A stretch of 35,309 nucleotides of DNA from Chalciporus piperatus (GCA_038093975.1 JBBPTG010000250.1:1-35309); one strand, 5' to 3'. Positions 21,486 through 31,669 are shown, counted from the first letter of the stretch. The notes: generated by a model not told the origin, from the sequence alone. A program made the numbers and translations.

Positions 21486-21790
21486 CTTACTTTCCTTTTA
21501 CTCATACGGCGCTACCTAGCGCTCCATTCGACTTCTAACCTATCTAGATCGATTCCTCAGGTCATTTTATTTAGGGTACCACCTTGGTCCATTACCTAGA
21601 CTTCTTTCCTTCCCTCTGCACTGGCAGAGCTTTACCTACACTTGTGTTGCGCTTCCTTGACACTTTGTTTACCTTTGTTGACCTTGAAGCGCACACTCCT
21701 CCAGAGTCCATTGTAGTGCTAACCTTCGGTTACTCACATTGGACTCTAGTCCAAGCCTCCAATAGCCTCTTGAGTCGACCTAGCAACTAG
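21486..21790. other. T/C-rich gap between genes A and B
   Basis: Pyrimidine-rich on the + strand, similar in texture to 1148-1900, with no domain-bearing frame. Short inverted phrase GGCGCTACCTAGCGCTCC near 21508. Nothing further identified. Confidence 0.3.
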
Positions 21791-23584
21791 CTAGTCCACC
21801 CCTGCAAGTCTCTGGCTACAACAGGCATTCCCTTCAGGATCAAGGTCGGAAACCCCCCTTGACAGATCGCCGCCCGTTGAGCCTATAACCATAGACTTGA
21901 TTGGGGATATGGGGGGCTCGGAGGGGGTCGACATTCCGGAGATATGATCGCTTCCATCCGGTCTCTCCGTATGCCTTTGCGGAAGGGCTACAGGGGGCAC
22001 ATCTATCAATGGAGAGGGCCGGGGTGAGAGAGGTGATTGAGGGCTGAGGGGGGCAGCATCACCTATGTTTTCGCTTTCTGAGGGAGATGTCCAATCATTG
22101 TTTCCATCTTCCCATTCCCCATGTTCCTGCAAGGTCATCCCGTGGATCAATACATCTGATTCAGATGGAGGGCGAATCAAAGATATGCATTATGGGTACA
22201 TTATGGACTGGACAAGGAGAAGCAGTGATGCTACGAACTGGACTCCATCATCCTTGCTAATCTTGCCTGCAGAATGGCCGCGCCACCTGAACACATTGAA
22301 AGAGATGAATCCTTAGCATGGAGCATTCACGGAGATCTTACCGTTTTCAAGGGGCACCAGAGCCACCAGGACCTGCAGAAGACGCAGGGGGTGTGGAGGG
22401 GGGAGGAGAAAGGGTGGCCGGACCGGCAGTGGCGACGGGGGCGATGGGGGCGATGGGGGCGATGGGGGCGATGGGGGCGATGGGGGCGACGGGGGTGACA
22501 GAGGCAATGGTGGGAGATGGGGCGGAAGCGGCAGGGGGAGCACGACGAACAGGCACAGTAGGAGGGGTGTTCACGCAGCGAATCAGAACGTGATTCCATG
22601 CCGCCGCCCTGGCGAATGTTTCGCAGAGCAGCCCTTTGTTGGCGGGAGGGGCCAGCTTGAGGCTGCGATGGCGTTGGAGCGACCACTGGTGGACCATATC
22701 AGTTACTTACTGTGTGCTCATACAGCCAAATCCAAGCAAGACATACCTTCCTTGGCCTTCCCTTTGCCCCGCGGCGCCGCTACAGTTCCCTTGGCAGCCT
22801 TTGCTGTCCGCTCTGTGATGTGATTATCCCTCACATCATGGTATCAATTAGAGGTTATGGGACTCACTGGTGGGCTGCGCCTCAGGGTTCACCATCTCCA
22901 CGAATGTCACGGCACAATTGGCAAGCGTCTGTCAACCATCACCATTGGGGACCGTGTTGATGTCGAAGTTAAAATGTGAACCAGACCACATCCCATCGGA
23001 TGTGTCCTGGTCTGCGAAGGTTTGGGGCCAGTCTATAAGATATATGAGAGTGAGAGACGGTTAGTATGTATCCCCCGTGATCCATCAATATACGTACTGA
23101 TGGCGTTGAGGTCCTGGCATCTCAGGACCTTGTCGTTGTCTACCCTCCATTTGTTGCCACGGTTGTATTCGTGACGCCCAATGAAGGCCTCTACCAGCAG
23201 GTAGAAGTCGAACAGGCAGGACCGGAAGGTGGAGGCGAGGGCGGTGTGCTTGCGGGCAGTCATGAGGAGCCCCTCGATGATCGCATCCATGTACCTAATG
23301 TACCGTTGAAGAAGAGGGCGGAGGCCTTTGGCGAGCCTTAGCTTCTGAGCGCATTTTTCGATAGCGATAAAGACATGGTGCCTCCAAAGGAAGCGGCGAA
23401 GGTGTTCGTAGTAAAAGGCTGGGACGCGGATGGGTGGGCCCTCTATCGCCCGCTTCGTCTCGACGCTCCAGCCCTTGACATTGCAGTACCACACGTCGTG
23501 AGGGTGGACGCTGTACTGGATCAGCGCAATCAGCCGAAGCTCCTTTGCATCAGGAGCAGTCGAGGGGAAGAAAATGTCGGACAT
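21791..23584 (-). pseudogene. Gene B: unrecognised multi-exon gene with one TGA stop
   Basis: Minus-strand ATG at 23582-23584 begins MSDIFFPSTAPDAKELRL. Exons 23584-23098, 23032-22868, 22812-22747 and 22685-22327 join with introns of 65, 55 and 61 nt. Exon 1 is a compact helical domain (YYEHLRRFLWRHHVFIAIEK, LRPLLQRYIRYMDAIIEGLL, YLLVEAFIGRHEYNRGNKW). Exon 2 contains WPQTFADQDTSDGMWSG and VTFVEMVNPEAQPT, with an in-frame TGA at 22932-22934 where CGA would fit. Exon 3 is a Lys/Ala linker and exon 4 a Pro/Arg/Ser-rich region over the 9-bp tandem repeat. A further Ser/Pro-rich frame (22180-21791) may be a last exon. Family and function unknown; the single stop suggests recent decay. Confidence 0.5.
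22432..22494. repeat. 9-bp minisatellite, seven GCGAYGGGG units
   Basis: Seven head-to-tail 9-bp units GCGATGGGG (first and last GCGACGGGG). Being a multiple of three it keeps every frame open and creates false repetitive proteins on both strands. It lies within the last exon of gene B. Confidence 0.9.
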
Positions 23585-23639
23585 TGTGTCGGTAAGTGTA
23601 TGGGTGATGGAAGTAAGGTAACCTGCAGGAACAGCGATA

Positions 23640-24105
23640 CTGTATATATATGTCCTGTGTGAGCGGGTGACTAATCAATGCATTACCTTACTGGCCCATC
23701 CGAAATTGGAAATTGGAAATTATGACGGGGGTAAAATGGAAGTTGGTAATGCAACCTTATTGCGCCCATGTCAAACCTTGTCGAACATCCATCAAACACC
23801 TTCAAACACCATCAAACAAACATCAAACACCCTGTCGAACATGTCGCACATCGTCGAACATGCATCAAATCCTGTATAACCTATGTAGAACACCCAAATC
23901 GCTCTTCCAGTTGCTTCGCAGACACGGTGTAAGTCGACCGATCCTCGATTTACAGCCTCCTCTAACACCTCCACAGTGATGTTCTTCCATTGGTGCATCA
24001 TCGCGTTCGCATCCCTTCTAACGATCTCCGCCTCATGAATGACACGGATGAATTAATTTTGCAGAAGCTGAACTCTCCAGACCCACAAGCAAAGTAACCA
24101 TATCG
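23640..24105. repeat. Gap with degenerate CATCAAACACC repeats
   Basis: From about 23775 to 23900 the phrases CATCAAACA(CC) and GTCGAACAT alternate several times. No gene is supported. The region is the 5' flank of both the divergent gene B and the helicase relic. Confidence 0.5.
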
Positions 24106-27100
24106 AAACTTGTCGCTGCTGATTCAGTTGTTTTCAAAGTGGCATAAGCAACACTCCAATGCAGCCTCACCAGAACTCAAGTATATTCAGCCCATGATTT
24201 CCCTTCTCTGTCTCTTGCTTCGCTTGCCGTCTCAGCACCACTATCACATTCCCTTGCGCAAGGAAGTCCAAAATCAGGTGATCTCGCTTCAAGCGGCTCT
24301 CCGAGTCCACTGTGGAACAATGCCCCAAACATTTCCACCCTGTTGCATCAACTACTCTGTGCAGTTTGGTTGACCATGTGGCATAGATCTTCTGACAATT
24401 ACATCCCTTGTTCGACTGAATGACACCTCGTTCTCATCACCTTGAATGAAGATGGTGGCCATCTGGAACCCACGGACGTCACTGGCTATCTTGCCAAACT
24501 CCAAAACTGCATTCGGTTGACCTGTTTGGTAGAGATTGAGCTCCTGGCTGTCAAGCAATTTCATGGCGATGAAGTTCAAGCCTACAACTCTCTTCTTCCA
24601 TAGTTCACATAGAAGACCAACACTCCAATCAGCCGCATACGTCATTTACAGCATTACGCTTCCTCCATCGCATACCAGACCATGAGTCTACCTTGCATCT
24701 GCTCCTTCTTCACCGGAGACAAGATCCATCTCAACCAGCTCAGAACGATGTTGAACGCAAGCAGAGAGACCATCATTGATCTATGGGAGAAGACGGTCTT
24801 GAAGGGCGTGGACTTGCGAGTGACATATGATCATCTTGCAGACACAATGGGCAGCACCGAAATTGGTTACTCTTTCCTCACAGATCCTCGCAATCATTGT
24901 TTCAACAACCATGATGCATGCATTCATGGAAGATCCGATCATCGGACAATCATTCAGACGCTTATACGAAGGAAAGATGACTTGGAACCATGGAGCACTC
25001 AAGGAATGGCTGTGAAACTATGCTGAGTTTCAATTGCACCTCCTGATGCGTTGCAAGATGCTCAGTGGTGCCCCAGCTCGTGGCACAGAGCTCACCCCTA
25101 TGTTGTTCTGCAACAGCAAGCATCGATCTCAACGCAATCTTGTCATCATGGGAAAGCATGTCGCAATCCTCCTTCGATATAACAAGATGGGTTCCATTAC
25201 AGGCCAGGACAAAGCTCATCCCTCACTCTCTCGATGGCATCACCAGCAATCTCATGATCCAAGCCCTCGCGCTTGCACGGCCATTCGCAGAACTTGCAAT
25301 CCATCCCTGCAACCCCCAAACTCCTGAATCTCTACCAAAGCCATCTCTTTGTCAACTTTGACAGGCTGTTCAACACCAACGATCTGAGCAAAATGATATG
25401 GCTCGTATGAGTCTCACTCATGTTCACTCCAAGCTGTCCATCAATCCATGGTGTCACATCAGCATTGCCTTCAAGCGCAAGCTCGCACATTACACAGACG
25501 ATCTCTTGGACTTGGATGAGCATGACACAGCCGATGTCCTCCAGGCTGGCCACTCGCGCGCCACCAAAAATCGCATCTATGGTCTTAGCCCTGATGCTCT
25601 TGCCGGAACTCCAGAAGATCTTCTTCCTCAATTCTTGCAAGCGAGCATTGATTGCTGACACATCTTGGACAAATTGGATCAAAGGCCATTCAGCAAGATA
25701 GAAGCTCGGTTGACCAATCAAGAATACAATCCATTGAAAGATGGAGGCTGATTGGATTCCAGAATCAACCTGATTCTGGGTTCAGCCGACCCCGCAACTT
25801 CCAGTGGATCGCGCCAAGCGATGGTAGAGCTGAATGAAAAGCTCCCTATCACTCGGATGGTGTTTGATGAAGCACATCTTCCATTGCTATCCGACAACTT
25901 CCGCTACTTGCTTGGACGTGTTGATGAATTACGAGCTCATAACATGCAACTCATCATCCTCAGTGCCACTATATACCTCCCTCAAGTGTTCCTGCCTTGA
26001 AAACATCGTTCGTCTTGTTGGAGAATGCCATGGAGATCCGCGAAAGCAGCAATCGACCAGAACTGGAGTATATTTTGAATCAACAGATTTCATCCAGTAA
26101 AATCTCGGTAATGGTCTTGAACATTGTATCACGGGAGAGGAACAACTGGGACACAAGAGACAGGGGACTTGTCTTTGTGACATACATTGACGATGGAAAT
26201 GCCCTTAGTCACTATGCCTTTCTTGATGGATATCTTTGCCAATTCAGAGTGTAGACTGGCTGGCCATTCTACAATGGTACAAAATCCGTCACTGACAAAG
26301 GGCGACTGGAGATGTACACCAATTGGAGAAATGGAACCACACCTGTGATGATCTGCACAAGTGCATTCAGTACTGGAAACGACTATCCTCATGTTCGACT
26401 CACAATCCATTTCAAGATGCCATTAGAGATGAGTGAGCTCATCCAGGCACAGGGACGCGGTGGGCGCGATGGCAGAAATGCTCGATGCTACATCATTCCT
26501 GCATTCACCCCCCAGAAGCCAAAAATTGCAAGGGAAGCCCAGGATCACAAAGGCCAGTGGTATGCACATGACTATGTCTACATCCACGGGACAACGCGAT
26601 GCCTACGATATGGTGCAACACTATCCATCGATGGAAAGGGACTGGAGTGCAAAGAGGACCTGATGAACATCCACTGCTCTGTCTGCAAATCAAAGTCAGA
26701 ATTCCGGACGATGAAGACCACCACCCAGGCACAAAATTCAGACACAGGAAGTGTCACTCATCAAGAATCATCAACATCTCGATTAAAGTGTGGATTCGAC
26801 CCTGCAATACATTCGCAGAAGGATTCATTTGCAGTTGCAGCTCAGGTGTCTAAAAAGCAGCGCACAGAGCGAGAGACCAAAACCGCGGAAGAAGCAAATC
26901 AGATGCGAAATGCGTTGAACAAGGTCAAAGACTATGCCATAGATGTGGGTTATGTTTTGTGCGGAGGCAGCCGTGCACACGCCACACAATATTTGGCTGT
27001 TCTGTTCTACCTCATTTGGGAGGATCTCATGCACTAATGGACTGGAAGAAGACACTCCGATATCCACGCCACGGAGCCTCCTGGAAGTGTCATGTTCCAT

Positions 27101-27350
27101 CATGTTCTGACACGCTGCATCCTGAATTTGGGACCAAGGGTTCATGCGAGTGGGAGGATGTGCTGGTGCCAACATTGTGGAGGATTTGGAAATATCAGGC
27201 CATTTGGGAACAGGCACAATGGATGGTTGGAGTGGAATGGATGGATATTCAAATATACACTTCATGGCTAATGGGGCCTCCATCACCCCTATATCACACC
27301 AATGTGATGCAGTTATTTCTCTGGTATGTTCAAACAGTAGTTGGATGACT
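24106..27350 (+). pseudogene. Telomere-linked RecQ-type helicase (TLH-like), decayed
   Basis: A long protein broken into many frames. In order: TLNEDGGHLEPTDVTGYLAKL (about 24440); LQHYASSIAYQTMSLP (24645); GYSFLTDPRNHCFNN (24865); GAPARGTELTPMLF and RNLVIMGKHVAILLRYNKMG (25062-25190); INPWCHISIAFKRKL and LQAGHSRATKNRIYGLSPDA (25440-25600); the DEAH box in MVFDEAHLPLLSDNFR and IILSAT (25858-25970); RGLVFVTYIDDGNAL (26164); TSAFSTGNDYPHVRLTIHF (motif V, 26357); QAQGRGGRDGR (motif VI, 26445); and a C-terminal Cys-rich tail to about 27348. This layout is the subtelomeric RecQ-like helicase family of fungi, with its long N-terminal domain. The Walker A motif is missing: sequence jumps from the N-terminal domain to just before DEAH (about 25660-25800). 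Several one-base slips (e.g. about 25975) and stops confirm a pseudogene. It would have been a 3'-5' DNA helicase. Confidence 0.82.
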
Positions 27351-27423
27351 CTGAATTGATTGATGTATCACTATCAATGACCTGGAAATGTATTAACCCC
27401 TCGAATCATGCCTACTATACTTA

Positions 27424-27645
27424 CGATGTTCATGACACGCCAGTCTCTGAGGGACTTGGCAAGTTCGGTCATGTTGGGTCATGTGCGGTGCGCATACCTG
27501 GATTAGGTTCAGCCATGTTCGATCCCTGAGATCCTCATAATCGTGCTCAATAACCACTTGGAGGCTTGGTCAAGGTCAGTCAAGTTCGTCTACAATGTTC
27601 ATAATACGCCAGTCTCTGAAAGACTTCGCAAGTTCAGTCAAGTTT
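27424..27645. repeat. Direct repeat pair downstream of the helicase relic
   Basis: A phrase of about 50 bp containing CGCCAGTCTCTGA and GCAAGTTCRGTCA occurs at 27424-27475 and, diverged, at 27593-27645, about 170 bp apart. Between and around them (27351-27690) no gene is seen. Origin unknown. Confidence 0.5.
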
Positions 27646-27689
27646 GGTTATGTTCAAGGGACTGGTCATATAACTGTAACAATGGCTTG

Positions 27690-29316
27690 CCAATGGGCAA
27701 GCATCGAGTGAGCAACCTGGCACTGCCTAATTGGGTGGAAGCAACTGGAAGCAACTGGAGGCAACTGGAAGCAATGTTGGACATGATGTCCCTGCAGCCG
27801 ATGCACGGCAACATCTATGAGAATGGTGTCCAATGGACACAGGCCGAGGCCAACAAGGAGGAGCGTGACATGATTCTCCATAACGGTAACCACCACTGTC
27901 AACTAACCTCTTCACACTTCTAACAAACAAGGACCTCTGCCACGCGGCAGTGTCGGTGTATCATTGGGCTCACATGAGGTCCTACAAGGGACAGGGAGGA
28001 CTCAGCCTGAGGCACTTTGCCAGCTGGACTCCCATCATGGGAGGGGTAAGCTAGCACATTCTCTGTCCATGGCACGGACCTGACCTCCCTCGCTCAGATG
28101 ATGCAACACTTTGCGACCTATGTCATCAAAGTGCTCCAGATAATCACAGCGCCTGTCGTGATCACTACGCTGGACATGGTCAACCAGGAGGCAAAGAATA
28201 CCAAAGCGGACCCCACAGCGCTGTGCAGGAAGGTGGCTGATTTAACACAGAAGAATTTGCCCGAGGATCACAGACGACATGCGAGCCTTTGTGAGCAAAA
28301 AGTATCTGGACACGTGAGCCGACTTGCATGCCGAACTCGTTGCCACCGACAGCTTGCTGGAGTACTTTGGATCGGTCGAGGAGGTTGATCATGCCAAGTA
28401 CAAGAAAGGAATGGCCAAGTACTGGGTACGGGTGCTGAAACACTGCACGGAAGAGCAAAACAAGATTACCGTGTTGTATACCAAGGAAGAAGTCGCCATT
28501 GTGCAGTACATGCCAGCGAAAATCCAGTGGCTGAGATCTGGCCTTCTCTTTGATGCAGAACCATACTTTTTCACGCTTCCCTTGCCCAACAAAAGTCTAC
28601 TCCCTTCCCTGTTGAAATTATATGCTGACCCCAATGAAAATGTCTCCTTGGAAGACACAATCAAGAAAGTGAGCGACGAGATTCTCTCATGCATGGATGT
28701 GCTGACACATGAGAGTTCGCTCACACAGATCGTTTCCTGGGTCGAACCCCTCAGCTCCTATGCCATCAAACAACACAACACCGATCAACGGAGTCGGCAG
28801 TGGAACGATCACGTCAGCACCCTCATGGCGCACGCCGGAAGCGAATACTGAGATCAAGAGAAGGTGAGCACAACATGTCGACAGAACACGCAGGAATGCA
28901 ACAATACTGACTCTGATAAACAGCTGTTGACCGTCCTCATTACGCATCGGAGAGACTGGCTACGCAGCGCAAAGCACTATGCCATCACAAGTAACCTTGT
29001 CCTGACCAACGTCAAGCCAGACGGCGACTTGCTGGACAAAGAGTGTGTGCGAAATCTGGGGGTGGAAATCAAGAACTATGCTGCAGAGCTGAAGAAGGCA
29101 AAGTCTCCACCAGCGCCCAGCTGTCTGCCATCAAGTTCACTCACAAAGAACAACATGCTGGAAGACAGTGTTTCGAATGAGAAACCATTTGAGTTCGCGA
29201 TTCCACTGACTGTGGAGATTGACAGGGCAAATGATTACGACAGGCTTGCGGGAATGTTGCTGTCCTTGCCCTGCCATTTCTTGTCTCCTTTACGGACAAC
29301 ATTGAGTATCAAATAG
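27690..29316 (+). pseudogene. Gene C: unrecognised multi-exon gene, decayed
   Basis: Blocks in order: ANWVEATGSN-type region with MHGNIYENGVQWTQAEANKE (27800-27870); an exon with YHWAHMRSYKGQGGLSLRHF (about 27960-28027); MMQHFATYVIKVLQIITAPV (28098) after an intron (donor 28046, acceptor about 28097); DMRAFVSKKYLDT then ADLHAELVATDSLLEYF (28275-28370); KYWVRVLKHCTEEQNKITVL; AEPYFFTLPLPNKSLLPSLL; and, after an intron at 28863-28922, LLTVLITHRRDWLRSAKHYA to 29316. Two TGA codons (28315-28317 and 28849-28851) interrupt an otherwise open frame, both at CGA-compatible positions, and there is a frame slip near 28270. No family is recognised. The section 28745-29108 is duplicated in inverted orientation at 29991-30352. 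Confidence 0.45.
28745..29108 (+). repeat. Left arm of a 0.36-kb inverted duplication
   Basis: Matches the reverse complement of 29991-30352 at roughly nine of ten positions by eye, including an intron of gene C (28863-28922). It begins at AACCCCTCAGCTCC and ends at GCAAAGTCTCC. The spacer of 882 bp holds the SNF2-type fragment. Confidence 0.85.
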
Positions 29317-29329
29317 TACCATAGCGATG

Positions 29330-29760
29330 AGACTCACCAAAGTAGGGAACTTGCCAGTCTTCATGGTAGCAATGATAGAAAGCGAGGCACACAATGAACC
29401 CGATTACCTGAAAGGTCTTCCCGATGCCCACTCCGTCCATCAACAATACTGGTGACCCTTTGAACGCTCATTGGAGCATCCAAAAGATGCCAACGTAACC
29501 CATACGATCAGAGAGGACCGTCTTGATCACCTTTTTCATCTTGTTGGTTCCACTTTGGCGAATCAGTTGCCGCTCAGTCAGTCGAAACATCTGATTGCCG
29601 AGGCTCTCTCCCTTCATTGTGATGAGTGGCACCTCAGTTTTTGGATTAGGATGGTGGAATGTGGCTGCGGGTCGACGGGCGATGCCGTCCCACCATGTCC
29701 ACTTGTCTTTTTCTGACAGATCACAAAGCAATTTGCCCAACATGGATCAGATGCTGAAGG
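29330..29760 (-). pseudogene. SNF2-family helicase fragment (Walker A region)
   Basis: On the minus strand about 29743-29468 reads WTWWDGIARRPAATF, FRLTERQLIRQSG and MGYVGIFWMLQ. A shift then gives FKGSPVLLMDGVGIGKTFQV and IGFIVCLAFYHCYH, followed by a GTGAGT donor at about 29335. GVGIGKT is a Walker A in the ADDVGLGKT-type context of SNF2 helicases, which use ATP to remodel chromatin. Motifs II-VI are absent. A shorter diverged copy of its donor-proximal part seems present on the same strand at about 29990-29930. It lies in the spacer of the inverted duplication. Confidence 0.6.
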
Positions 29761-29990
29761 TGGTCTGCGTCATCAGCAGCTGTCTTTGACTCCACCAGCG
29801 TCCAACCGTCTGCCATCAAGTTCACTCACAAAGAACGACATGCCGGAAGACCTCACCAAACGCCAGACTAAATTTTTGAAAAGTGGTTTGAAGATGCTGC
29901 AGGTCACCACATTTCCGTGGGAGAAGTCAGGGAGTCTCACCAAGATAGGGACCCTGGTGAAGTTTCTCGCCCCACTCCATCAGGCTCATT

Positions 29991-30352
29991 GGAGACTTTG
30001 CCTTCTTCAGCTCCGCAACGTAGTTCTTGATTTCCACCCCCAGCTTTCACACACACTCTTTGTCCAGCAAGTCATTGTCTGGCTTGACATTGGTCAGGAC
30101 GAGTTTACTTGTGATGGCATAGTTCTTTGCGCCGCGCAGCCAGTTTCTCCGATGCATAACGAGGACACAACAGCTGTTTATCAGAGTCAGTATTGTTGCA
30201 CTCCTGCGTGTTCCATCGACGTGTTGTGCTCACCTTCTCTTGATCTCAGTATTCGCTTCCGGCGCGCACCATGAGGGCGCTGACGTGATCGTTCCACTGC
30301 CGACTCCGTTGATTGGTGTTGTGTTGTTTGATGGCGTAGGAGCTGAGGGGTT
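29991..30352 (-). repeat. Right arm of the 0.36-kb inverted duplication
   Basis: Reverse-complement copy of 28745-29108, so it carries a second, inverted piece of gene C. Mismatches are scattered and mainly transitions. The similarity ends abruptly at AGCTGAGGGGTT (about 30352). Confidence 0.85.
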
Positions 30353-30649
30353 TTAATTTTGGGATCAAAAGCACTGACTGCTGATGCTCCAACGCAATGG
30401 ATTTACTGTCATTTGCACTTAAAGGTGTGGTAATCCATCCAAGACTTCATTCAATGACAGCTCTACAACAATACTAGTACAACAATCACAAAGGGCGTAA
30501 CTCAGAGCTAGTTGATATCCCTATTCACAATCACCTATTTAGGGACAGAACCACAGCCACCATAGCTGCACCACAGCCAGCTGATGTATATGAGTCTATT
30601 TCTGATGTACTAAAATTATCAAACTTGCATTTGAAAAACCTGTTGAAAG
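30353..30649. other. Gap between inverted duplication and right array
   Basis: No gene, RNA or repeat identified in these 297 bp. Confidence 0.4.
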
Positions 30650-30838
30650 GGTAGCAAAGTGTATAGGAAGTATGTGTAATAAAGTGTACAAAAAAGCGGA
30701 CTAAAAGTGTAGTTACAAGTGTGGGAAAGTCATTAGGATTGAGTGTAGCTAAAGTGTACAAAAAAGCGTAGTAAAGTGTAGTCAATAGTGTGGGAAAATA
30801 TATGGAAATAGTGTACAAAAAAGTGTACAAAAGTGTAG
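30650..30838 (-). repeat. Right subterminal array (inverted copy of the left array)
   Basis: Contains AGTGTACAAAAAAGCG at about 30685 and 30754, AGTGTAGTTACAAGTGTGGG and TTGAGTGTAGCTAAAGTGTA, all reverse complements of the units at 13268-13770. The terminal piece GTGTACAAAAGTGTAG ends at 30838. Three units are present against seven on the left. Confidence 0.85.
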
Positions 30839-30844
30839 CCTTAT
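30839..30844. repeat. Possible right 6-bp target duplication
   Basis: CCTTAT, partner of 13262-13267, immediately outside the last GTGTAG. Confidence 0.55.
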
Positions 30845-31002
30845 TTCTCTAATGCTTAGACTTAGAAAAATTCATGCAAGCAGGTCACATGACCATGTTG
30901 AACTTGACACGCCCACATTGTTTTGAGTCTTTTAGTACTACTACTATCTAACATCCTATCCTACCTCACTCTACAGTACAGCTACAGCAACATAGCCAGC
31001 AT

Positions 31003-31610
31003 GGGCTCAACAGCCTGGTGGCATTACAAGGTAAGTGTGCTCACCTCTTAATGTGCTATGTAGTGTCTTTCCCAATAAGGAAATTGTGTATTTACGCAAT
31101 TTCCTTATTGGGAAAGACAAGCATTGCAGGTTTTACTCACTTTTTTAACCCAAACGCTCACCTTGTCATCCCACCACCACTACTTCAACCACAACACAAC
31201 AATAATGCTGGTGAGGGCTCAAAAGCTCCCATCTCCCACCTCAAACTTGACACCTCAACAGCAGCAATACAGCCAGTGAGGGCTCAACAGCCCCGCCGGC
31301 TGTCGAAGGTAAGCTTTTACTTACCTACCGACCCACCCGCTCACCTTGCCAACAGCTACTCCAGCTGTTTGCCCCACCACCACCCTTACCCTCACCTTCG
31401 ACTCAAACTCAAACAAAACAGCCGGTGTGGGCTCAACAGCCCTGCCGGCATCACAAGGTTCGTATTTTTTCACTCACCATCACCACCTCTCACCTTGCCA
31501 ACAGCCACTCAGGCTGTTTGCCCCACCACTGGCACCACCTCACCCTCACCTTCGACTCGAACACGAACAAAACAGCCAGCAAGGGCTCAACAGCCCGGCC
31601 GGTCCTTGAC
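31003..31610 (+). repeat. Tandem array of about 150-bp units with core GGGCTCAACAGCC
   Basis: The core GGGCTCAACAGCC begins at 31003, 31280, about 31429 and 31583, with a variant at about 31215. Each is preceded by CAGCCRG and followed by a GCCGG...AAGGTAAG-like donor phrase and a Pro/His-coding CACC-rich stretch ending ...CTCACCTTG. Spacing of the last units is about 150 bp. The frames through it (Pro/Ser/His-rich) are repeat-derived. It directly abuts the LTR at 31670. Confidence 0.7.
31064..31119. repeat. 56-bp perfect foldback inside the tandem array
   Basis: Arms 31064-31086 and 31097-31119 are perfect 23-bp reverse complements around a 10-nt loop (TGTATTTACG). It sits in the first array unit, whose length is nearly doubled. 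It may be a tiny MITE, a transcribed hairpin or a recombination product. Confidence 0.88.
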
Positions 31611-31669
31611 CGTGAGTTTTTACTCACCTCCACCACATCCACTCACCTTGAACACAGCCGGTTGGGCTG

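Larger units (their letters stand above)
13268..30838. mobile_element. Putative 17.6-kb element bounded by inverted repeat arrays
   Basis: The left end reads CTACGCTTTTTTGTACAC and the right end, reverse-complemented, CTACACTTTTGTACAC. Both continue inward as arrays of the same motif in opposite orientation, and CCTTAT flanks both ends. These are features of a DNA transposon with subterminal repeats. No transposase is recognisable inside; the interior holds a Gypsy pol fragment, a LINE fragment, genes A, B and C, a TLH-type RecQ relic, an SNF2 fragment and an inverted duplication. It could be a decayed autonomous element filled by later insertions, a non-autonomous derivative, or two independent copies of a smaller element in opposite orientation. 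Superfamily is not assigned; six-base duplications are known for Dada and IS3EU. Confidence 0.5.

Noticed and set aside
22313..22697. Pro-Pro-Ser, Gly-Ala-Met and Ala-Pro-Ile repetitive proteins in several frames
   Set aside because: All arise from the 9-bp minisatellite, which keeps every frame open. Only the frame continuing gene B exon 4 is kept.
23775..23900. Possible CRISPR-like or short regular repeat
   Set aside because: CATCAAACACC/GTCGAACAT phrases are degenerate, unevenly spaced and in a eukaryotic context; simple-sequence drift is enough.
25834..26183. Alternative frames over the DEAH region of the helicase relic
   Set aside because: The RecQ motifs run in other frames with one-base slips; these are shadows.
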